In this document: piece by piece, positions 56,546 to 64,000 of the stretch
Position numbering within the stretch: the stretch's first letter is position 1
Layout: each line of letters starts with the position of its first letter
Assembly: GCA_040285825.1 (NCBI GenBank)
Contig: JAUPSS010000007.1
Location: 706,501-770,500, forward strand
DNA: 64,000 bases
Source: Eukaryota sp. TZLM1-RC
Taxonomy: Eukaryota; Metamonada: BaSk clade
Reading direction: 5' to 3'
Program-made: the position numbers and the translations under genes
The notes under the pieces: model-generated
The model's database searches: none
What the model saw: only the letters and a program-made list of their open reading frames with translations
Told to the model about the DNA's origin: nothing

Positions 56546-57443
56546 ATCATTTCTAGCATTGTGAGGAAACTGCCTCAACACTTGCTATCACGTGTTTAGT
56601 CGTGACTACATAAAAATTGACTTTTTTTGATGAAACATGATTTAAGAATAGTTCTTTGAGCTCTCTTCATCACTACGTTAATCGCTCTCTTGCTTTCTTG
56701 ATCACTACATCAATCTGTGGAAGTAAATGAGAGAGAGCCATTGTGGTGATGGTTTTTGTATTTTTCACAATTTGGATGAGTTGCGTCTTTATTAACACGT
56801 GTTAACATGAATCAAAGTTGCTTGAGATCATGTGATTCCTCACTATTTAAGTTTATTATATCTTAATTTATGTCTTAATTCAATTGGTTGCAACCCATTT
56901 GAATGAATACTTATGTTTATTGGCCAAAATAGTTTTAAATCAAAATCTTGCATCTTAGTGTGTAGTTTATTATTTTATTTCATAAACAAATGTTATTTTC
57001 ATTTAAATTCAAAAGGTTGTCAGTCTCATCAAAGTGATTTCAATTTCAGCTTTTCCACAGTTGGTTTATTGCGGACTGTTGGCTACATTTCTATAAAACA
57101 ACTAGTTTACAAGTTGAAAAAATAAATAAAATAAATAAAATCAATAAAAAATATGCCTGACTCATTTTAATTCCGTTTTGTGATAAACATCTTAAGAGGG
57201 TTGGAATGTTCGTTACATGATCATAGTGGTTCTAAGAATAAACTTGAAGCAAAGATACATTGTTCAACACAATCAGTTTGCATTAGAATTAAACCGCTTG
57301 TAAATTGTAAAATTGTGAAACAATCATGGGAACAAATCACCGTGGAAGCCATTGGCTCAGCGATTCAAAACAGTTAAAGAAATGAAGTCAAATAATAATT
57401 TATAATATAATAATTATTTAATATTAAATATTCATCAAATCAA
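56546..57443. other. Non-coding stretch outside the right arm
   Basis: AT-rich. An open frame of 65 codons at 57180-57377 has no recognised relation. No repeat or RNA gene seen. Confidence 0.35.
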
Positions 57444-59111
57444 TTAATCTAACAAATTTAAATACTGCTCGGCCCTCGACATTAAATAACTAATCCTACT
57501 TTTCGAGGCCTTTTCCGACTCCGAAAGCTTTAATGATTCATTCCATTCAAGAAAAAACGTTTTCAGTTCAATATTTGTAAATAATACCCTAAATTTTTGT
57601 TCCATTTCAGATTCAAGTATAAGTCTATTTTTAAAACATTGTCGAAAAGAAGATTTCCAAAGCTCAAAATTATGACGTTTCCATATAAGAATCATTAAAT
57701 CATGACCTTTTGATCTTGACCTTTGAAGACTTTTGCAGTATTGAGACACACAACCTAAAAATTTTGATTGTAAATATTTCGAGTAAAACAAATCAGCTCT
57801 TTCAAATTTTCGATTAATTATATAATTATGACGGTCTTTCCAAAAATAGAAACAGTTGGAAACTTCAATCCTATGAAAGATTCCATCAAAATGATTGGTA
57901 ATTTGGTTGACTACACTAATGTTCTTCCGAAAGACTGATACAACCTTCAAAAATCTGAGTTTTTTATGCAACAATTGTGCCAAAAACAAATTCATATGAT
58001 TAATTTCCGACTGTCGATGACGTTCCAAGGTCAAGAGTCTTGCCTTTTCTTTCTTAATTTTGACCTCCTCACGTTTTCTTCTAACAATTTCCAATTTTAA
58101 ACTAAGATCGTCATTGATTTTCATTAAATTCATTTCTTTTTCTATTAATTTACGATTTAAATATCTTTTTTGTAATAAATCTCGCTGTTTCTTTCTAGTG
58201 TTATGTCGCTCATCAATATTATTTACAACATTACATGCAGTCAAAGACTTTCTTGATGGTGACGTCACCGATGACGTGACGGGCTCAGAATTCTCTTGAC
58301 TATTTTGAGCTTCTTCTTGGCTTGTATTGACTTGTTTGGTTCTTAATTTAGTCAAAAATCCCTTTCTTTTAATTTCAAATGCTGTGAATTCATTTTCAAT
58401 TTGCTTAGTGCGCTTTAATTGTTCCAAATTAATCCTCCACTGACAAAAATTTTGCATTTTCAAATTTTGAATGTAATATTTATGAGCCTGATCTTCTTTA
58501 GCCAATCTGAGATTATTTAAGGACTTATCCCAAATATTGAAATATTGATGATAGAGTGATCTCTTTCTGAAAATTTGACAAGATGAATTTAAAAACCATG
58601 AAAAAAAGATGAAAATTTGTCTTTTTGAAACAACTTCAGTTTCCAGTTGGTTCAAAACACAATGAAATTCGCTGGAAATCTCAGGAATTGTGACATCATG
58701 TTTGTTGGCTTCTTGTGCTTTCTGAGGATTTCTATTGCCTTGTTTGTTAATTTGACCCTCCTTTTTGACCTTCCTGACTCTATTTGACTTATCCTTAAAG
58801 TTAGGATTAGGGTTAGGGTTGAGACAGGCTTCTATTACCTTCTTTTTTCGTGAATGAAGATTACGAATTTCACGAGCTTTCTGTATGACAATATCGTCTT
58901 CCTTTTTACCAGTTAAGAGTGTTGAATCTGGAACTTGTCTGACATTACGACGGGGGTACTGAGGTGGGGGTGGTGGGGGTGCTTTGGGGACAGCCAGAGA
59001 CTCAGTGGAAGAGAAGAGGTGAGATGGTACATTGAGATCAGAGATCCACTGCTCAACGAGATTTTTTGTCTCATTGCAGACAGTACTATGCGTGTAGTTG
59101 TAGAGACTCAT
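57444..59111 (-). CDS. SFI1/CCDC191-like protein with Trp-spaced helical repeats
   Basis: 555 codons without interruption, the longest cellular gene in the window. Residues 44-54 are a proline run (KAPPPPPPQYP), 60-140 basic, 165-260 and 370-530 alpha-helical with repeated aromatic-x-x-Trp cores: FFSWF at 169, FNIW at 191, FCQW at 222, FYFW at 421, ILIW at 474, FELW at 482, FLEW at 520. A charged coiled coil lies at 300-375 (RKREEVKIKKEKARLL). Such repeats, about 30 residues apart, bind centrin in SFI1 and occur in CCDC191 and other centriole or axoneme proteins, so a role at basal bodies or centrosomes is likely. The start at MSLYNYTHS is the first Met in frame; an exon further upstream is possible. 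There is no sign of disruption. Confidence 0.7.
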   Translation of the reverse strand: MSLYNYTHSTVCNETKNLVEQWISDLNVPSHLFSSTESLAVPKAPPPPPPQYPRRNVRQVPDSTLLTGKKEDDIVIQKAREIRNLHSRKKKVIEACLNPNPNPNFKDKSNRVRKVKKEGQINKQGNRNPQKAQEANKHDVTIPEISSEFHCVLNQLETEVVSKRQIFIFFSWFLNSSCQIFRKRSLYHQYFNIWDKSLNNLRLAKEDQAHKYYIQNLKMQNFCQWRINLEQLKRTKQIENEFTAFEIKRKGFLTKLRTKQVNTSQEEAQNSQENSEPVTSSVTSPSRKSLTACNVVNNIDERHNTRKKQRDLLQKRYLNRKLIEKEMNLMKINDDLSLKLEIVRRKREEVKIKKEKARLLTLERHRQSEINHMNLFLAQLLHKKLRFLKVVSVFRKNISVVNQITNHFDGIFHRIEVSNCFYFWKDRHNYIINRKFERADLFYSKYLQSKFLGCVSQYCKSLQRSRSKGHDLMILIWKRHNFELWKSSFRQCFKNRLILESEMEQKFRVLFTNIELKTFFLEWNESLKLSESEKASKSRISYLMSRAEQYLNLLD

Positions 59112-59289
59112 TTTTATGGATATTGTCTATAACAATGGAATAAGGGTTGTGTTTGTTGAAATTCCAGATGTTGAGATGATTTGAAAGACCCCACCCAACC
59201 TTCTTTTTTGAACCTTTATCTACGTCGGCTCTTTGTAGGTATACCGTTCTATCTCCACCATTTACATGAGCTTCCATCACTGCCAACAT

Positions 59290-60934
59290 AATCTGTGAGG
59301 CATTTCGATCTCTATTTCACAAACTTTCGCATAATTTTCGCATGGTCAACCAGGGACGAATAGACATCTCATGCGTTTTTATGATCTAGGGATACTGGAC
59401 TATCGGGATGAGTCCACAGTTTCATCAGATTTCTCACATTTGAAAAAACAACTGGGTTGAACCTCATCAATTAAAAAAGTCCTTACGACCAGCCTTTTTG
59501 AAACAATCTCAGAGCTCTTCCTTTCATAGGTTCTTTGATTTTCATGTTCTTTGATTTTCATTTGATTTTCGCTATTCCCAGTCTCCGATCTCGATAACTA
59601 CTTGGCTGGGATCACCAATTACTGATTTGAATCTTTGAATCATCTTCGTTGAAGATCCTATGCGATTGATTTCAGTCCACATTCTCAGTTTTCAATATTT
59701 TTTGATGATAGACTTCACCTGCTGCTTATATAATTGAGATTTAATATTTGAGATTTACATAATTGTTTTAATATTGTAATTAAATTGTTTTGTTTAATAT
59801 ACTTCATACATCTATCAACTCGATTTCTTCCACAAGCCATTTGCTATTTGTTTATCAATTGGCCAAAGCATTACCACACTTTTAAACTTTAGTTGTAATT
59901 GTTTGTTGAACAATGACAAATATGACATGGAGCTGATTGGGGTATATTCAAGCAACAAAACGTCAAACCACCTTTATATGGACCAGTGGTGATCATGACT
60001 AGCATTCTGAGACATTCTTCACGCCCTTTTTGGTGACAAAATTCAAGTTTGCAATGAATACTTTTAAACCATGATGACTTTTTTGAAGAACACGTGGATT
60101 GTAATCAAATGCAGTTGTTTTTTCTGCTTCCAGAAAGCATGTTACCTTAGGTTATGATATGTGTTGTGCACAGGGGTAAGATAAATAGAATATTATTTGA
60201 TGCTATTCTAAATAAAGGTCCTCGCTAATAAGATACATACACGTCCTTTGTACACGTCACTTTGTGTATGTTTACTTTTTCTGCAAAAATTACCTCTCCA
60301 GTCAAAATATTTGACAACATTATGTCCATTGGGTTTGCCAGAACAAATTACAAGCCATTCTAGTGCAGCCAGCAAGGACAGTTCTTTTAGAACATTGAAT
60401 CTATGTTGCATTCGAATAATTACATTAGAATAATGGGAAAGCAGAAAATCAAAATTATTGATTTCAAAAAATTCACTGCATGCTGACTGACTGTAACTGG
60501 ATGATTATTTGTAGAATCCGTAAATTACTTGAAGCACTGCCCCAAAAATGTTACCACAGGAAACAATGAACAGTCTCCTTATGTTTCAATTATATACACA
60601 AATTCAACTCGGAATACATCAACAGATTACCACTGATTTTCAATTGTAGCTTTTCCGAAAAGCCACAGTGTGGATGCAAACAGACCAATCTCTTTTCGTG
60701 GATAAAATTTTGGTTCACTCTTTTGTACATAATTTACCCTACAATTGCTTTGACAATTACTCAAGTAATAAAATGCATTAAAAAAGGGTTTCGTTGATGA
60801 ACATTGATGACATTAAAGATAACAATTACCCAAATTATTTCTACACTTCAATTCTGTTAAATTATTGTGCACTGTTAGAGAAGTTCGTTTTAACATACAT
60901 AACAAGCCACAATGAAGACACACTTTCGCTTACA
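59290..60934. other. Gene-poor stretch
   Basis: Only short open frames (60208-60411 minus, 60248-60433 plus overlap each other). Nothing recognised. Confidence 0.35.
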
Positions 60935-60973
60935 CTTGTTATTCGTGAGTACACGATCATCAAACCCAACAAG
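60935..60973 (+). repeat. 39-bp repeat with palindromic ends, copy 1
   Basis: Begins CTTGTTATTCGTGAGTACAC and ends CAAACCCAACAAG; the outer CTTGTT and AACAAG are complementary. Repeated in the same direction at 62128-62167. Confidence 0.6.
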
Positions 60974-61697
60974 CCTTGGTGATATGTTTTGCTGAGTGGT
61001 TTCCTTATTTAAACAACGGTGTCTCCTATCATTCCACAGGAGTGTCTGTGGGTAAGAAATTGAGCTTCCATCATCGCTCTGATACTCTATATTCTTGAAG
61101 TTTATTAGAAGACCTGCCCTCTTTGTTGATCGTTCAACTCTGTGTTGACGTTGGGTGTTGTTCTGGTATGTGTTGTGTTCACTGCTACACTATGTTTCCG
61201 TCCATATTGGGATGTTTCGCTGCACAATCCTCATTTTCGTCAGTAACATCTGTATGGATCAACAGCTTTCAGCTTTGACATGATCAAATTGACACGTCTT
61301 TGGAACTATCCAAATGTCGATTTCCTGAAACGTATATCAGCACAATCATTGAAGACTGGTTCTTTGACGTGTTCTTGGTGAAACAACATGAGCAATCATT
61401 GCTTTGCAAATCATTTGAAATCATTTGAGTTCCAAATTGGTAAACGCCATTATCTGATGTGTCAATGATTTAATAATGTGCGAACTCAGATTCGACTGTT
61501 GTTTTTGAGATGTTTCGAATGTGTATTTGAGCATACAATGTGTTGTGTTAGCGGAATTCTTTGTTTACTTAATGGAAAGATATTAAGGCTTTGCTATTCC
61601 TTGTAACTTTTTATTGCAATAGCTTTTTATTTATCAATTACCGAATAAAAAGTCATTAAATACACAACTAAAGCTCCACATCCTCAAAACCTACCTC
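60974..61697. other. Non-coding stretch between repeat copies
   Basis: No gene or repeat recognised. Confidence 0.35.
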
Positions 61698-62034
61698 TCA
61701 TACATCGAAACAGTTAATCACTAAAGATTCAGAAAATTTACCAAAAGAAGAAAGTGAATCAGAAATTAATTTCACCATTCCCTTATAAATAGAAACTACA
61801 ATCTTATCTTTATAGTAAACACGATTAAAAATTCTTCCAGTCCTTTCCTTTACAACTACATTGAAATCCTCGAGGAAGGCGAAAGCAGCCTTACCCTATA
61901 GTATTCCTTATAACAGTATCATCTTATAAGCTTTTCAACAAACTTCGATAATTGTTCAAAATATTTAAGACACCCTTACCTCCCAATTGCTCAATTATTG
62001 AATTTTTAACAAATTTTTTCCACGCTTGCAACAT
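61698..62034 (-). pseudogene. REL C-terminal remnant
   Basis: Minus strand: QLGGKGVLNILNNYRSLLKS, later in a second frame KERTGRIFNR and YYKDKIVVSIYKGMVKLISD to a TGA at 61698-61700. These align with FGTLGRKGLSFLNDLDSFLK and IWKNRIVFSLFKAVPHYFNS of the copy at 10 kb, in the same order. At least one frame change and a stop lie between. The core nuclease motif is gone. Confidence 0.4.
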
Positions 62035-62127
62035 GATAGATTTTTTCAACAGTCCTCATAATTGAGAACATTCTTTTCACTGAAAATCGCTGCTATGATG
62101 ACTGAATTTCTGACAACCTCTGCATAC

Positions 62128-62167
62128 CTTGTTATTCGTGAGTACACGAAACATCAAACCCAACAAG
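62128..62167 (+). repeat. 39-bp repeat with palindromic ends, copy 2
   Basis: Differs from 60935-60973 only around the centre (CGAAACATC against CGATCATC). Confidence 0.6.
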
Positions 62168-62736
62168 GGAGGCTGATAACGGATCACCTGAGCAGTTCGA
62201 TTCTACCTTATTTCAATAACTGTCTTCATTTTGACTGTCGCAAGGATATCAAAACTATCTACTTTGATGGTCTAGAATCAATGCAATTGGTCTCATGGTA
62301 CTTCCATAGCATTGGGATTGTAGTAGCTCAACTTCTGAATAAAATATCTATTGTGTCTTTGTTGGTGTCTTCACCACCCAGTGTTAGGTTTGATGTTGAA
62401 ACCGAGCCACCAACACATATAATGATTTTGCTTTGTCATGTTTTCCCTAATCTGCATATCCGAGAGTCTCACAACAACCCCTGTAATAATAGTTACACAA
62501 TCTCTTCCAAAAGTACTTTTGCTATTGCTTTCGGGAACAAAGCTGCTGTTCTATGATGTTTCCCCTTTCCAGTGGAAACTACTATTTCACCCAATCTGAA
62601 CATGTCGGTTTGAATTAATTTGTAGATTTCAAGACAAACTTCAATGTAAGATGCGACGTAGGTGGTGTTGACTTCTTAGTGCGAAGAAACAAAAACAGAT
62701 CGAACTATACATATATATACAACACTAAAACTCCAA

Positions 62737-62922
62737 CTATAAATCTTCGAACACAAGAGAATCATTGGTAGGGTTATTGGAGGAAGGGAATAGGTTCAAA
62801 ACTAGATGATCAGAAACATTGACATTGGTGGTCCTTCGTTTCGCCTTTGGGGCACCCGGAGGTTCTGTTAGCTGCAAGGGAACATGTGGAGGTGTAGTAT
62901 ATGAGTCAGTATCAGCAGCCAT
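62737..62922 (-). CDS. Hypothetical 61-residue protein
   Basis: Starts MAADTDSYTTPPHVPLQL and goes on PPGAPKAKRR, ending SNNPTNDSLVFEDL before TAG. The TPP and PPxAPKxKRR stretch with an acidic end is reminiscent of short cyclin-dependent-kinase regulators, but that is a weak likeness. The start context is GGCAAATGGC, acceptable for a eukaryotic start. There is no mirror copy and no neighbour context. It may be one exon or chance. Confidence 0.3.
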   Translation of the reverse strand: MAADTDSYTTPPHVPLQLTEPPGAPKAKRRTTNVNVSDHLVLNLFPSSNNPTNDSLVFEDL

Positions 62923-63126
62923 TTGCCGGAAAACGAAATTAATCATTTTTCTATCTACACAATTAAATTAGCTTGGCTAACAACTCCAATGATTCCTCTT
63001 TGAAATTAATTTTGTCTTCTTTGTGTAATTTAAATTTTTTCCAAAACAGTTCATCTTGCTTCTCACTCAACTCAAGTTTCTCACCGTTTTGGATCACTGC
63101 TTTCGGATATCCAATTTTTGACAGTT

Positions 63127-63797
63127 ATGCGAATCAGATTTAATCTTCCTCCTCCCCAATGCTTATCAGGTATGAAACGCAAATGTGGTGCTTATGCTTC
63201 TTTTGATCAAGTTATTTCCTACTGAAAATTCACTCAAAAAAGATCAATTATCCACGGTGCTGTTCGTAATTGTATTTACGATTTGCTAACATGTGCTCAT
63301 TACCCAGACCATTCAGAACCACTGTTTGATGAATTAAATTTCAGTTTGAGCCAAAACCGAGGTGACCTTCAATGTGCTTGGTATGATGGAACTGAACTAA
63401 TAATCGATTGTACCACCATATCTTCGTGGAAAAGGAGTTCTAATTCTGACATTCAACATTTACTTAAAGTTGCAGAACATTCCAAGAAATCAAAATACGC
63501 AGTTCTTCTTCAACGTCTCAATCGAGCAAGAGGTAGAAACATCAGATTTGTTCCAATTGCTATATCAATTTTTGGTACTATTGGAAGTGAAGGTCTTCTT
63601 TTTTATATGATTTAGGGAAACTTCTCAAAAAATGTGGTCGCACATTTGATTTTCTTACATGGAAGAACAGAATTGTATTTTCGTTATTTAAAGCTCTTCC
63701 TCGGTATATTAACTCCATTTTGAATAACATTATGGAGTTTTATAACAATCGAATTGCTATACAAGTGAATAGCGAAAATCTCCCGTCATTTAGTTGA
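63127..63797 (+). pseudogene. REL domain copy, subfamily B, broken
   Basis: Begins MRIRFNLPPPQCLSG (a worn zinc-finger region), one TGA near 63224, then KRSIIHGAVRNCIYDLL, GDLQCAWYDGTELIIDCTTI, KRSSNSDIQHLL, KSKYAVLLQRLNRARGRN, FVPIAISIFGTIG. At about 63605 a T-run length change shifts the frame; the end (LTWKNRIVFSLFKALPRYIN) continues one frame over to a TGA at 63795-63797. It is the closest relative of 10007-10618 and better kept, with the longest open piece from 63283 to 63615. The reverse transcriptase is absent upstream. Confidence 0.6.
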
Positions 63798-64000
63798 TGG
63801 AGTTTGAGTAGGTAAAGGTATTAGTTGAGGATTGTTGTTGAGTTTTAAAATGTGACTGTTCCAGGAATATAACTTTTTTCTCTATCTTCATTCATTATGT
63901 GCCAAAGACATCATTTTGCACCTCTCATGGTTACCATGGTTGACAAGTGTCCTTCTGATAGGTATGACCAGCTTTTGATGTCGTCACCCTTATCGTAGGT

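Noticed and set aside
57180-57377. 65-codon plus-strand frame
   Set aside because: Short, no motif and no flanking signals.
58794-58820. TTAGGG-like telomere repeat
   Set aside because: Only three short units, and they encode NPNPNPN within the SFI1-like gene.
59086-59289. 67-codon minus-strand frame just upstream of the SFI1-like gene (DRTVYLQRADVDKGSKKK)
   Set aside because: It overlaps the start of the larger gene by 26 bp in another frame. It might be an upstream exon, but no convincing splice pair was found.
60208-60411. 67-codon minus-strand frame (LAALEWLVICSGKPNGHN)
   Set aside because: Isolated, no recognised motif, overlaps an equally long frame on the other strand.
62062-62556. 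164-codon plus-strand open frame
   Set aside because: It begins in spacer, runs through the 39-bp repeat and has no motif. The opposite strand looks as coding-like (SVSTSNLTLGGEDTN) but has many stops. No support for either.

Overview
This is AT-rich nuclear DNA from a eukaryote. It carries the last exon of a casein kinase 2 alpha gene, a protein with SFI1-type helical repeats (centriole or cilium type), a dynein heavy-chain exon fragment, SRF-type MADS-box genes, Ty3/gypsy LTR retrotransposons and fragments of a non-LTR retroelement. The lineage cannot be fixed from the window. A flagellated or ciliated ancestry is suggested, and one gene is best read with a 27-nt intron, which hints at a genome with very small introns. 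There are no bacterial features, no tRNA or rRNA and no CRISPR.

Layout. 3-122: end of CK2 alpha. 985-4990: about 8.7 copies of a 462-bp satellite. 5090-8854: a compact, internally deleted Ty3/gypsy element (called gypsy-1 here) with identical 151-bp LTRs and a 4-bp target duplication. 10007-12805: fragments of a restriction-endonuclease-like (REL) domain of the kind found after the reverse transcriptase in non-LTR elements. 12806-19834: a second, nearly full-length Ty3/gypsy element (gypsy-2) with only 79-bp LTRs, inserted inside one REL reading frame whose two halves lie at 12686-12805 and 19835-20627.

21382-56545 is one large inverted repeat with a 2.7-kb centre (30007-32678). Each arm carries two MADS-box copies, a dynein exon fragment, a gene for a single-pass membrane protein, and one insertion site of a small non-autonomous relative of gypsy-2. 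In the left arm that site holds one 1.4-kb element (28180-29566). In the right arm the same site, with the same 4-bp target duplication, holds 12 units and 13 LTRs in tandem (33121-49709). Unit lengths fall in steps of about 56 bp because of a minisatellite inside gag. The centre carries a broken REL copy and a small membrane-protein gene. 57444-59111 is the SFI1-like gene. 59.3-64 kb is gene-poor and holds two more REL remnants.

Functionally there is no operon-like unit. The most notable structure is the asymmetric palindrome, which pairs a regulator (MADS) with an unknown membrane protein in mirror copies and shows patchy divergence suggestive of gene conversion. The retrotransposons share unusual traits: very short LTRs, a polypurine tract ending in GCAG directly before TGTT, and an 8-nt ATANNTAT spacer between the 5' LTR and a TGG that could start the primer-binding site.
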